Shown here: piece after piece, positions 12,401 to 27,300 of the stretch | Numbering within the stretch: the first letter of the stretch is position 1 | Layout of the letters: the number at the start of each line of letters is the position of its first letter | Assembly: GCA_002633005.1 (NCBI GenBank) | Contig: NMRA01000070.1 | Coordinates: 1 to 64,000 of the forward strand | Reading direction: 5' to 3' | From: Phoronis australis | Taxonomy: Eukaryota; Phoronida; Phoronidae | DNA length: 64,000 nt | The notes under the pieces: generated by a model | The model's input: the letters and a program-made list of their open reading frames with translations, nothing else | Database searches by the model: none | Told to the model about the DNA's origin: nothing | Position numbers and translations under genes: made by a program

Positions 12401-15327
12401 GGCAGGGAAGAAAAGAGCGCTGTTGCCATGGTTTTAGTGTTCTTCAATGCATTAGTGGGGTTAGCAGATAGTCACGCCGACATGAAATCCAATGCAATGG
12501 GAGCAATCAATTACTAGCATCCAAATAAGGAGTTTTATATTTAAGTTAGTCTTTACGAATAGGCAAATCTAAAACCGGTGTGGAATGTAGGTCACTTTCA
12601 TTTTTAAGTCTGGTTTGCACGCCACCTGTTGGCCACATCAATTGACCTAATGAACATAAGTCCCGGTGAGGCAGAAACCTTTTCAGACTCATTTTAATTA
12701 GGTCACCTGATGTTGCCAACAGGTGGCATGCAGTCCAGATTTAAAAGAATGTCTGTGTTAAGCTTGTCTTCTTATTTGTTTTCTGTTGTTAACTTGGCCT
12801 AAAACGAGAGCCCGCTGTCCATAGGACTTGTAAAACAGTCACTGCTCCCAGTTGCTTTCCAATTATGTTGCGACAATTTGTCCTTGGAAGGTTGTCACAG
12901 GGTGTTGCAGTTAAAGGGTTGCGACACTTTGTATGACTCGACCACGAATTGTTATCGCGGTTAGCTTCAGTGGTCTGCGCATAATTTGAGAATCGTGACA
13001 ACTTGTGTAGATGGGACAGTTTGTGGACTTACAGAGCCAGTTTGTTTTTGATGAATTCAATACGGGGAGTGTTTTTTCACCTCATTATTTGCGGACACAC
13101 GTTGATGTCGTTTCTGCTTAACCTCTTCCAGGTGCCCACGTTACACGAACCTTCCTAGTTACTGCAAGCTTGTGAAGAGACCAGGTGAATGTTGTGAAGA
13201 GCTCCAATGTAGCGGTGTTGTGATACCAACAGGGACTGGTGTCATAACCGGTGGTAGAACTCCACTACCTCCCTCTCCTACTCCCGTTATTGTGAAACCA
13301 AGTGAGTTGCTTGTTATTCAGATGAGTCCTGAATAATATCGTTTTTTTACCAAATTAGAAGTAAAAAATGGAAAACAGAAACGACGCCAGGGTGTAGCAT
13401 GAAAACAACGTTTCGATGTCAATCAAATATCATTAGGTACAATAGGAGACATAAAGCAAAACATCGTAACAGAGTGTTCACTTCACACCACAGTGCATGG
13501 CACAAGATCTGTCATCTAAAAGTCTACAACTCCAGACTGTATGCTCCAACATTCCTATTGTGTAACCTCTCAAACGGAGGACCTGTATGTGAACAGCCTC
13601 GCGCATTAAAAGTTTGAAGTTATACTCATATGTGAAGCTTGGGCAATTTTCTTTTTTAGTCAGTGACAATTTGTGACCTGGTTAGAAATTGTTACAATTC
13701 AGATCTGTGTTATTGAAACGTACTCTAAAATAGGTTTTTGTTGAGACAAAGTCAGTAATCTTATCTGTTTATTTCAGACAAGTGTGTTTACAAGGGCGTT
13801 GAGTACAAACAGGGTGACACGTGGAATGACGGCTGTCTGTACAGGTGTGAATGTGTGGACGGATCAACGGGCTACTGGAGATGCAATGACAGGTAGGACA
13901 ATTGTCAACTTCTTCCAGGTGAAATACTCAGTCAACAGGTAGGATAACTACTTCAAGGTTGCTGTAAAAATTCTCCAGTTTGGGTCACTTGCTCAAATTT
14001 GGAGCTTATTACAGATTTTAGAAGCAGGCGATATTGGCCGTCTCAAAATCNCAATTTGTGTAGATGGGACAGTTTGTGGACTTACAGAGCCAGTTTGTTT
14101 TAATTTGATGAATTCAATACGGGGAGTGTCTTTTCACCTCATTATTTGCGGACACACGTTGATGTCGTTTCTGCTTCACCTCTTCCAGGTGCCCACGTTA
14201 CACGAACCTTCCTAGTTACTGCAAGCTTGTGAAGAGACCAGGTGAATGTTGTGAAGAGCTCCAATGTAGCGGTGTTGTGATACCAACAGGGACTGGTGTC
14301 ATAACCGGTGGTAGAACTCCACTACCTCCCTCTCCTACTCCCGTTATTGTGAAACCAAGTGAGTTGCTTGTTATTCAGATGAGTCCTGAATAATATCGTT
14401 TTTTTACCAAATTAGAAGTAAAAAATGGAAAACAAAAACGACGCCAGGGTGTAGCATGAAAACAACGTTTCGATGTCAATCAAATATCATTAGGTACAAT
14501 AGGAGACATAAAGCAAAACATCGTAACAGAGTGTTCACTTCACACCACAGTGCATGGCACAAGATCTGTTATCTAAAAGTCTACAACAACTCCAGACTGT
14601 ACACTCCAACATTCCTATTGTGTAACCTCTCAAACGGAGGACCTGTATGTGAACAGCCTCGCACATTAAATGTTTGAAGTTATACTTATATGCGAAGCTT
14701 GGGCAATTTTCTTTTTTAGTCAGTGACAATTTGTGACCTGGTTAGGAATTGCTACAATTCAGATCTGTGTTATTGAAACGTACTCTAAAATAGGTTTTTG
14801 TTGAGACAAAGTCATTAATCTTATCTGTTTATTTCAGACAAGTGTGTTTACAAAGGCGTTGAGTACAAACAGGGTGACACATGGAATGACGGCTGTCTGT
14901 ACAGGTGTGAATGTGTGGACGGATCAACGGGCTACTGGAGATGCAATGACAGGTAGGACAATTGTCAACTTCTTCCAGGTGAAATACGCAGTCAACAGGT
15001 AGGATAACTACTTCAAGGTTGCTGTAAAAATTCTCCAGTTTGGGTCACTTGCTCAAATTTGGAGCTTATTACAGATTTTAGAAGCAGGCGATATTGGCCG
15101 TCTCAAAATCAAGAATCGTGAGAAAAACAGATTTTGTGTCGGTAGCTATTTTTGACAATGTTATTTCAGACTTTGCTGATCCAAAATGTAGTGTCCAATA
15201 TTTGAGAAAGTGATAACTTGAATGTGAATTAAGGAATTAAAGGTACACAGTCTCTGAGATTCCGCATGTCTTCTTAAGAAACTGTTTAAAGGAAAAGAGG
15301 GACAAGTACAGGACAGTCTCACACACA

Positions 15328-15359
<32 letters not shown>

Positions 15360-18300
15360 CACAGGCGCACACACACACACTCACGCATACGTTCATGCAC
15401 ACGCACAACAGAGGGACAAGTACAGGATAGTCTTTATCTTTCTCCCACACACACTCACGCATGCGCACATGCACACGCATACTCACGCATATGCATATGC
15501 ACATGTACAACAGAGGGACAAGTACAGGATAGTCTTTATCTCTCTCCCACACACACACTCACGCATGTGCACATGCACAAGCATACTCACGCATATGCAC
15601 ATGCACATGTACAACAGAGGTACAAGTACAGGATAGTCTTTATCTCTCTCTCTCCCACACACACACACACTCACGCATATGCACATGCACACGCATACTC
15701 ACGCATAAGCGTATGCACACGCACAACTCTTAATGCTGTTTCCAACTGTTTCCACACGTTGTGTCTCCTTGTTCATGACAGGTGCCCTAAGTACAACAAC
15801 CTTCCTGCGGGCTGCTCCTTGCACACCGATCCAAAGGATTCCTGCTGCAAGATTCCCAAGTGTGCTCCTGTGACGGTGACCCCCAAGCCTGGCACTGGTA
15901 CTGGCATCACGGTAGTGGTTCCTGTTGGCATCAAGGAGACTATCACAGGCATTGGCAAAGTACCCCCTGGAACAGTCGTCACGGGAACCAGAGGTGAGTG
16001 ACTTTCCCAGTGATGGTGTGAAAAAGACGTTTTGATTAGAAAACCGTTTGGTAATGAATGACTCCCCAGATTTAATTGAAGTTGCAACCAGTCAGTTGAG
16101 CTTAGCATTCTTTGATCTAAGTTCAGTTGTGGTGCAAATGTGACAGTTAATTGTCATGTGCCATTTTCATTCTGCATTTCAAGTATTGCATGGATTATTT
16201 TGTTCGTTATTTGTTGATTTCAATATGTTTTCCTTACAGATTTGTGTGTGTATAAGGGCAATCTGTACAAACAGGGTGACAAGTGGTCCGATGGTTGCAG
16301 CTACAACTGTGAGTGTCTCAATGGCGTCAAGGGAGAGTACAGATGTACGGCTATGTAAGTTCCTCTTTATAGCCATTATAAGTATATCTGGTTCCACTTT
16401 AGTACTTGTTATGCTCAGCAGTCTATCAACTCTTTTATTCTGTGGCTGCTTGACTTTGTACGGCTGGTTAACTTCATCCTACTATGACCCCAAGCCTACA
16501 GTTTTTTGTCAGATAACTAACCTAAACATTAATAAGACATTACTGAAACTGGCAACTGGTGGAGACAGTAGTTCCAATGGGTTTAAGGTAACTCACACCT
16601 GATGAAGAGCTGCACCCATTAAAGCTTGAATGGTAGTGTTTTCACTGTGTTTTTGCCTGTTTCTACATTGTCTGATTTTATCCGTTCTCAACACATGTCC
16701 TTTTTAAGGCACTGTGTATATTGTAGTGAATATGTCGGTAGTCTTGTAATGTTCTCTGCTTGAATACTTGGGGTTAGGGACTTTCCCATAGGAAGGCTGG
16801 GAGGGGCATGCTGTGAGGTCTTGTGGCCAGGACTGATTAGGGATGGAAAGATGTTGAAGTATATTAGGTGACTCAGGTAGGATATACATTTCTTGGTGTT
16901 GTTTTGGGTACCCTTTTTCCAAGTCGCCACATATTGGGTTGATTTGAATATGTTGCAGCATGACATTCCAACCCAATAGTTACAAAAAGAATCCAAAGCT
17001 ATTCACTTATACCAAATAATTACGTCTAGAATTCGCATTTGATAAAGTTTTGTGGCATGTATGAAGTCTGTGGCCTATCCATTGTAGATGTCCGACCTAT
17101 TCTAACTTACCGAGTCAGTGTCGCATGCAGAAGAAACCAGGGCAGTGTTGTGATGACCTCGTGTGCAATGGACAAGTTGTCACTCCCACGGGAACCGGCA
17201 CCGGCGGAATTGTGATCAAGCCGACTAGTACCACGGTTATTGGACAGAACAGTGAGTACAATTATTGTCTGGCCTGTCATAGTCTCGGCAAGATGAATGT
17301 TTAAAGTATACCAAAAATGGTTTTGGCGTATTAATTGACATTAAAAACAAATTTCCCATCCAGTTCTTAGAAACAAAATAATGGTATGTGACCGCCGACT
17401 ACCCTCAAAAGTTTGGAACGAAATCTGAAAACTCCTTACAGAGTTTGCTAAACGGGCAAGTGTGTCTTGTGCTTAAGGCGAGTTAGACGACTACTGCAGG
17501 GAAAGACCACCTGGCCATGTTTTGGTTGAATCATGCTTTTATCATTCAAGTGGGACGTCAGTGATGCATAAGCTAGTGACAGATCAAGAATTGCTTGAAG
17601 TTTTAAAAACAGGACTTATCATCCTTTTAATGAGGCTTGCACACACACCTGTAGTTCATTGGAAACAAATTGTAGGACACTAAGTGGATTTCGTGTGCCA
17701 TGCACTTTGTTAGATGTCTTGCAAGCGTAGTGATTGCCGCCTCATTTCATTTCAAAATTAGGGAATCTAACACCAATGTTTTTATTAGTTTTTGTATAAA
17801 ATACCATGTTTTACCGAGTTGGGTGCTGAAATTATTAGTTTCATACCACTGTATACTTCATGTATGAAGCGCAAAATGTTTTAGTGTTGCACTGTGGTCT
17901 TATGGTGGGTAAGTATTGGTAAGTTTAAAAAGAAACAATGGCATTGTTTTTTGCTGGTGACATTTTCCTGTCTCATTCTCAAGCTACACTGTTCAAGAAT
18001 GGCAAAAAGCTTGTTTTGTACCCATTCCTAGTGAGTGTCAGTCTTGATTTGTAGCTTGTGATTGGTGAACGTTGTCGCCGAAGCATGTCAGAGCTGAAAC
18101 GCTTTTTTTTTTATCAAAATGTTTTTTACACTTAGCATCAGAGAACATGACTGGTTGTTGTTGCAGACTTCTGTGTCTACAAAGGCACAAACTACAAACA
18201 AGGTGAAAAGTGGAGTGATGGTTGTTCATACAGATGTGAATGTGTGGATGCTGTCAGAGGAATGTGGTCGTGTAACGACAGGTAGGTCGGAGTCAAATAC

Positions 18301-21300
18301 TTGAAATGCTTACTTTCTAAAATCTGGTTTAAGATTCTCTTGCCGATGTTGTAACCTGCAGTATCGAAGGTTTGAATTTATTGCAAATTGATTTCTGAGA
18401 GGAACGTTATGTTTACAACCTCGGTATTTTGTTCTGTAAATTGATTTCTGAGAGGAACGTTATGTTTACAACCTCGGTATTTTGTTCTGTAAATTGATTT
18501 CTGAGAGGAACGTTATGTTTACAACCTTGGTATTTTGTTCTGTGTTTGTGCACAATGAAACAAGAAAATTGATATCCAGTGATTAACAGTCTCTGTTTGT
18601 AAGAATTTAGCACTGCAGTCAGTGCAGATTTCAAAAGATCTACTTGTAGTGCATACATGAAGATTGGATGTTTGGAGAAAGAAGTAATTTATATATGTGT
18701 TGGTGTGTTCAGACTTATGTAATGAATAAATATCACCTAAAATTATTTTTGTTTTGCGTTTATAGGTGCCCAATGTACACCAATATTCCTTCCCAGTGTA
18801 CGTTGCAGACGGACCCTCTAGACTCCTGCTGCAAGATTCCCAAGTGTAACGGCGTCACCGTAGTGAAGCCTGGCACCACCAGCACCATCGTGGTGCCAAC
18901 TGGCACCACTGGTACATTCACTGGTAAAGGCACCATGACCAATGTAATTGGCACCGGTGGTGGAACCGTGACTGGAACGGGCTCTGTCAAAAGTAAGGGA
19001 ATTCATTTTAATTTGTTGAGTTTTGGAGAGATACAGAGCTAGATATCATATAGTGTACCACAAGATGTCACTTGCCTTCCATCAGTAAACTAGCAAAATC
19101 AAGTGAATGCCTGTCTGTAAATGATTTAACAGTTATACCAATATGTTACACTGAAATTTTCACGAAAATCTATTATTCACAAATCATGGATTCCATGAAA
19201 AAGCAAATTTACGACTGGGTCTGTTAAACAGATCCACGGTCATGATGTAGTGTATAATGGTACTTGTATCTCCAGATAAGTGCGTGTACAAGGGCAGCCT
19301 CTACAACCAGGGAGATCGCTGGGAGGACGGTTGTGACTATAGCTGTGAATGTGTGGACGCTGCCAAGGGCACTTACAGATGTAGAGAAAAGTGAGTCACA
19401 GTCTGCTGCTAATTTGATCTTTTTGTTTTCGCCAAAAAAATTGCCCTATTGTTGGCCCAGGGGACCAGTAGTATTACTTCCAAATATCATGTGATCTATT
19501 GGTGGACCCATGAAAAGCATTTGAAGCTTTGTTGTGACAGTTGTGGAGTGAATTGAATCAATTCAACTGGACTTCGTTGATAAAAGATGTTCTAGATCTT
19601 CGGGGACTTCCTGTCCTCTTCAAATGGAAGATGGCCACTGTGTCCGGGTATGAGCTCTTGTGTTGCGCGACACCTGGCAGATATTGTCTTCCTAAGCAGA
19701 CGTTATCTTGAATCTTACCCCGCCGTTTTTTTTAAGGGAAGGATTGAGCGCCTTGACATGTACTGCTTCCTGTACCTCTGTTTCGTGCCATTTCTTTTCT
19801 CTACTCAACATTGTCATTGAATCTGTGAGCACATGATTGGAGGTGATTATGATGTAGTCTAGTAGTACAGTTCGAATGATTCATTTCACTCCACAATTGA
19901 TATGCTTGACTGTATCAAGACTTGCATTTCATTATTCTTTGTTATGACACGTTTCCCCAGTAGAGGGAGCTCTTAGAACAACACCAGAGACGTTTCCTGA
20001 ATCCGCTCACCAGAGTTTATGCTAGTTTGTTTGAATGGGAATACTGCCGACTTTGGGCCATTGCATCTGAAAAGACAATAACCGTTTAACAATGACAAAC
20101 AGCATTAAAGCCAACCTTTCATGTCGATGAGAAATATATTTTGTGCATATCTCCACAGGTGTCCGACATTCACCAACATTCCAAGCTACTGCAAACGAGT
20201 GCCTGAGAGGAACGAGTGCTGTGATCGTCTGGACTGTGATGGCTACATCATTGATCCCAACACCAAGCCTGGTATCACAGGGGTCACAGGTAAATGTGGC
20301 TTTGGGCATGGTGTTGTCTCCATTAGGCGATAACTTGCAGTTCCCACCTGGCACGCTATGATATGCTTACTATAGAAACTTACCTCAGCTCCTGGACTTA
20401 ATCACTGGCTTCTTTCATTTGAGATTTGGGAACACTGACTCTGTGGACTATAATACTAAATTCGTCATTGAAAATTAATCTTTGTCTTCGAATTTCAAAA
20501 ATGGTTAATTACAACAACAACAACAGTTCTTTGATCTGCTGTTGATTTGTCCCAATTTCTATTGTGTAATCTGCCTGAGCAACAACACAATTAATCTGGT
20601 GGCTTGACTCGTGTCTACGCCTTTTCAGAGTGATCTTAATACCTTCAAAGAATGCAGTGAAATTTGAGTGTGTCATGCCACAGATAACCCATTAATGTTA
20701 TGGTAATTGATAAAAAANTGGAGGTGATTATGATGTAGTCTAGTAGTCCAGTTGGAATGATTCAATTCACTCCACAATTGATATGCTTGAATGTATCAAG
20801 ACTTGCATTTCATTATTCTTTGTTATGACACGTTTCCAGTAGAGGGAGCTCTTAGAACAACACCAGAGACGTTTCATGAATCCGCTCACCAGAGTTCATG
20901 CTAGTTTGTTTGAATGGGAATACTGCTGACTTCGGGCCATTGCATCTGAAAAGACAATAACTGTTTAACTATGACAAATAGCATTAAAGCCAATCTTTCA
21001 TGTCGATGAGAAATATATTGTGTGCATATCTCCGCAGGTGTCCGACATTCACCAACATTCCAAGCTACTGCAAACGAGTGCCTGAGAGGAACGAATGCTG
21101 TGATCGTCTGGACTGTGATGGCTACATCATTGATCCCAACACTAAGCCTGGTATCACAGGGGTCACAGGTAAATGTGGCTTTGGGCGTGGTGTTGTCTCC
21201 ATTAGGCGACACCTTGCAGTTCCCACCTGGCATGCTATGATATGCTTACTATAGAAACTTACCTCAGCTCCTGGACTTAATCACTGGCTTCTTTCATTTG

Positions 21301-24300
21301 AGATTTGGGAACACTGACTCTGTGGACTATAATACTAAATCCGTCATTGAAAATTAATCTTTGTCATCGTTTGAATTTCAAAAATGGTTAATTACAACAA
21401 CAACAACAACAGTTCTTTGATCTGCTGTTGATTTGTCCCAATTTCTATTGTGTAATCTGCCTGAGCAACAACACAATTAATCTGGTGGCTTGACTCGTGT
21501 CTACGCCTTTTCAGAGTGATCTTAATACCTTCAAAGAATGCAGTGAAATTTGAGTGTGTCATGCCACAGATAACCCATTAATGTTATGGTAATTGATAAA
21601 AAATCTGCTGGACGTTCTTATAAAAGCAGTAATTGTTGTATTGTTGTTTGTGAACCTTCACTATTTGTTTTATTAGTGGACTTCCCACAGAAGAGATAAT
21701 AAAGAATCTTTTTTTAAAGTCACATGCAGCGCCACCTTTGAAAACCAAGATAGTGTGTTATGTTTTGGGATGGAAACCCTTTCTTTGTTTTTTGACGCGA
21801 CGAATTAGTATTCTTAATAAAATGGGTCTTAACCGAGGACTAAATGAATTTTATTGGTTGCTTTGCAATGGGAAGCTATCTCCTGCACGTTTGTTATATT
21901 GGTTTGTTACATTGTAAATCTTAATGTCTGCTTGACGTAACTAGTGCTGGGTCAATAAAATAATGTTTGTTGTAGAGCTTGGAATTTCCCTCTTTTAATA
22001 AGATTTCCTCTTTTTGGTTTCGGTTTCCTCTTATTTAATTTCCAGTTCCATCTTTTTCCGTCTCTTTTTATCATTATTTTGACTTTATTCATGCAAAAGC
22101 ATTTATTTCACTTAAGTTTTACAAAACAAAAAATATTTCAATCATACAAGCCTATTTATTTGTGGAATGATACATCACCTGGAAATTTCTCTTTTTTCTC
22201 ATTGATCATTCCAAGCCCTGTTGTTGTCACATCTTGTAGATGAACTATTGTAAGGATTGCCTCAGTCTATAAGTATTCATATTGAGGTGCTATGAAGTGC
22301 TTGGTTGTTGCAAAGTTATTGTTAAAGTACTGCGTAGGCCAGGTAACTATGCACTTGTCAACATATAGCAAATCTGCGTAATGCTCTCAAAACGCAAGTC
22401 AACCGCTGCTTGGACTCACAAATAAGGTGCATATAGACTCCCAAGTCAATTTACCATGTTTGGCAGTCTGTGAACTGTGTTTGTGGGTCTCTGAACTGAG
22501 TTTACCAGCTGTGTGAACTGTGTTTAAAAGTGACGAATAAGAATTATGCTCAGGAGTTTGGCAGCAATGTTGTCTTCTTCCTGTGGCACTATCCTTGCGA
22601 AATCCTGAATACACCATAAGGTTTGAATTTTTTCGTAATGATACCCACATGCATTTTAAAACTGTCCTTGCAGATAAGTGTGTGTACAATAGCAAAGTTT
22701 ACATTGAGGGACAGAGCTGGGAGGACGGCTGCAAACTGCGTTGTGAGTGCCTTGATGGAAACACCGGATTCTACCGGTGCCAGAACATGTGAGTGTGCCG
22801 CCACCTAGTGTTTGTGCCTGTCATGGCAATAAGATATGATGCAGATTTTCAGTCATTTAATGGGGACGGTTATTGATTGGGTGACATCCCTAGCAACTAA
22901 TCTAAACAATACAGTCATTATGTTTTCCTCTTTCCCTACACTAACATATTTGTTAAAACAGGTAAAATTTGACAAACTGACTTTTCAAAATTTGAAGAGC
23001 AGCATGTCATAGCATCTGTGAACCACTGATGAATTTCAAGTTCAACTTTTTACCTCATGCAATTCCCCATAGATAAGTGGGAAGGGTTAGAACCAAGGTG
23101 GAGAAATCTAGACGACCCCAGTAAGGTGACGTCACACTTTCTGTTGCCATTGTTGGCTCATGTTTCTGCACTAGAACTCAGTGCCTGGTTGCATGAAACA
23201 GTCCCAAAATAAAAACTCTACTAAGTTTTCTAAATCTACTGCATATTTGTGGGTTTGTGAAAACACCGACTGGCCTTTCCTATGCTGCTTAAGTCTCATT
23301 ACTTAGTCAATTTTTGGATTTGATGCAAGTCAAGAGTGAACTCTTTGTTGAATTCTCAATATTATTGAAAATAAGTAGGGACCTTTTTATTCAACGCCGC
23401 TTATTTAAGGACCAAGTCCCTAATTATTCACTGACTGAATTAAAGGCTCAGTTTTTAGTTATATTATTAGAAAATGTCATTAGATAAAGAGTATCTCACA
23501 ATGAAGATGAAATGACAGGAAAATATTCTGTGAGTAAAGAAAAACAAATAGGCAGTGGATTTATGGAACTTAGTTGAGTTGCTTTTTGAGACTGTTTCAC
23601 GCATGGGCACTGGTGCCTGTTTATGGATAGTAGTGTACAAGATATAAGCGAAAAATGCTTTGAACTGGTTTTAAATACTTTTAATTAAACATGGACCTTT
23701 GGGATTTTGTACTTGTACAATTGGTGTGATATTTATACGCCAGCCATATGAATTTTCTATCTTTCCCGTAGCTGTCCTATTTACTCAGAGATCCCATCCT
23801 ACTGCACGCTACGGACTCTCCCTGGTAAATGTTGTGCCGAGCCTGTCTGCACTACTGGTCCTGATGGAAAGGCGGTTGTGGTGGTCGGTACCTATCCTGG
23901 TGCCATCACGGGCTTCAGAACGGGCGTGGTGCCAGGCAGCCTGACAGGGGGTACATCCAACAAGGGCACGGTACCCGGAGGTGGTCCAGTTACGGGCACC
24001 TCAGGAACAGTGATCACAGGGGGAAGAAGTGAGTATACACCAGAGGGCGCTGCTGTTGTTATGTCTGTTAGTACTATTGTAGTGTCTGATTATACGTATT
24101 ATGTCATGGGCAATGTCACTTGAGCAGCCATTTTCAGTTTGAGCATGAATAGCAAAAAGCTGAACTGAATTGCAATCGAGTGCGTTGCGTTTGCCTTTGG
24201 TAGAAACAGGTTGATTAGAAAATAAATACTGTGAACACATCAACTTACACTGAGATCATAAAATAGAGACTGTTACAACCAATGTGGTGAATTCAAAACA

Positions 24301-27300
24301 AGCTCGGATGGGAGACATCTCCTCTTGACAGTTTAGACATTTTGTGCTCTGAATCTTATCCAAAAAGGGAGATTTATGCGATTTTGTCTTACGTTACTAA
24401 TTACGTTACTAAAAAATCGCCATAATTTGAGACATTTTTATATAGATTTACTTGATGATTTCATGTTTTAACAAGAGACAATCATGAAATTGAAATTCCA
24501 CATTATTATTTCAGACATGTGTCTCTACAAGGGTAAATCTTACAGTCAAGGTCAAAGGTGGATGGATGGATGTAATTATGACTGCGAGTGTACAGACGCT
24601 GCCCAGGGCATGTACAGATGTTCCGAAATGTAAGTTACTATTTCATAACTTGCTAAAATTGTTCTTACTGAAAATATAAAAGTGGAAATGTGTTGTCAAT
24701 TAATGTCTGTGTCTTGTGAAGTGAGCATATTGTAATTTGAAAGTTTGCATTGACATTCGCACAAGTATGGTGCAATGTCACGGAAATCTTCTCACTTAGT
24801 TGCAGAATGTAACTCTCCTATTAAACTGAGACACAACATGCTCTAGGCAGCTATACAATTCGTTAATGTATCATATATTTCCAGCTGTCCTCGTTACTCA
24901 AGAGTACCATCTCAATGTAAACTTGTTGATGTTAAGGGAGCGTGTTGCAAAGAACTTTCCTGCAAGGACACCGTCAATGTTGTCGGTGTTACGGGTATCA
25001 CAGTGACCGCGACGGGTCCAGGTAATGTGTTATTATCTATGAAAGGACTGTCTAATGGGATTGCTGTCCAACAGTGTTCAATTTTTTCAACATGTTGCCC
25101 ATTCATTTCGTGTAGTTTAGTTTGAATTGTATGGTGTTNATAACTTGCTAAAATTGTTCTTACTGAAAATATAAAAGTGGAAATGTGTTGTCAATTAATG
25201 TCTGTGTCTTGTGAAGTGAGCATATTGTAATTTGAAAGTTTGCATTGACATTCGCACAAGTATGGTGCAATGTCACGGAAATCTTCTCACTTAGTTGCAG
25301 AATGTAACTCTCCTATTAAACTGAGAGACACAACATGCTCTAGGCGGCTATACAATTCATTAATTTATCATATATTTCCAGCTGTCCTCGTTACTCAAGA
25401 GTACCATCTCAATGTAAACTTGTTGATGTTAAGGGAGCGTGTTGCAAAGAACTTTCCTGTAAGGACACCGTCAATGTTGTCGGTGTTACGGGTATCACAG
25501 TGACCGCGACGGGTCCAGGTAATGTGTTATTATCTATGAAAGGACTGTCTAATGGGATTGCTGTCCAACAGTGTTCAATTTTTTCAACATGTTACCCATT
25601 CATTTCGTGTAGTTTAGTTTGAATTGTATGGTGTTTGAAATATTAAGCCGCATTTACACGGGAGACAGTTGTCATGGAGACAGTTGTCATGGAGACAGTT
25701 GTCATGGAGCAACTAACATGGAACGACAGAGCGGGCGCGCGCGCGCGTGCGCGTGTGTGTGTGTTTGTGTATTGGACACAGAACATGCAACCATTTTAAA
25801 TTAGCAATATACCATACTGGCGCACCATTAAGCCCATGTTCAGCTGTGTGGAACTGCACTGTCTAATATACGAAACTTAACCGCATGCACCAGTATGTGG
25901 ACCAATTGGGTTAAAAAGAGGCCTCGAAAAAAGGCATGACTTAAGATATAGGCCCATGGGCCTAAAGGCCCGGCAGTACGGTAGAGCTGGTGAACTTTTA
26001 CTATGACCTGTCATGTGTGACTCTTTTTGTTGAAGGCGGTGGTATCACACTAGGAAAGTGCGAAGACAAGCTAGACAATTGTGATGCATTTGGCGACGAT
26101 GCCTGTAGCGACAAGTTCCTGGGCTGGGCCAAAAAGAACTGTGCTAAACACTGCAACCTCTGTCGTAAGTTTTTACCCGTCTTGCGTACTTTCACAGCTC
26201 ACTCAGACCGTTAATGGATTAAGTTTTGAGGAAAGTAAGATCACACGCAGTTATGAAAAATCACGCCAGTGAAGGCCAACTGTTCAGCAGTTTAGAGCCG
26301 AAACTAATACTAACAATGTGTTCTAGTGGAAATTGCTGGCTTATTGCATATCTCTGTGATTGTGATTGCTTGGCCTAGTTAGTTGGAAGCTCAAGATATA
26401 GCAACGGTGTGAATATGACGTAGGTTGAAAATTGCCAAATGTTGTTAAGAAGGAGTTTTGTGGCAAAAATGATCCGCTACAAATCACTGAACCGTGTCCA
26501 GTAACTATCGTGACGTGGTGCTGGGGAAAAACGCTGCACGATATGGGTTCTGTGAGCAGAATTTTTTGTTTTCACATTTGCAAATTGTCAATGAATACAA
26601 CTGCACTTTAGCGTATTAGATTTTGTTAAAATAGCATTGTTTAGTTCCCGCTGTACATTAACTTAGGAGTATGCAAATACATTCTTTAACTAGCAGCATG
26701 GCTGCCATTGAAGTGATTGGTCACTGAAACTGGAGTGATGTATTTTGGAGTAAAGTTCACGGTATCTGTTCCATAAGTGAAGAATATTCACCAGTGTCTT
26801 GTGTGTCCCATTACAGAACACTGCCCTGTATTCATAGCTCGTATGTTATTTTTGTGGAAATTCGGGCGATCTTGGTGATAAAGAACCGGACATTATGTTT
26901 GTGTACATTATAAGATTCTGTGATGATCAAGCATTTTAAAAACGCATAGTACACAGGCAATTTTGTATAATCAAATTGAACGTAAAAGATTTTTGTACAA
27001 ACTCGTATCAACCAGTTATCTATGATAATTTATATTTTTTATTACTGAGTATTCATTTGTTAAGAGATAAAAAAGTTTGTTCCGTGAATGATGTCATTTA
27101 TCATCAAATTGATGATTGCTGTTTTTCAGCCTGTGTATACAAGTTATTTATAAAATTCGATTTTCGGTAATGAAGATAGCCAGTCACCTTGAGCTGCGAG
27201 TGTTGTCAGAAACAGTAAATTGTTTACAGTTTTTGGATGCCTCCATTGTTTGTCAAAAGTCTGTTTGTAATAATGAAAGCATGGATTATGAATCTTTATA

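Noticed and set aside
15161-15692. Minus-strand frames rich in Cys and Val that look like a small secreted protein
   Set aside because: They are readings of (GT)n/(AC)n minisatellite units and recur with the repeat period.
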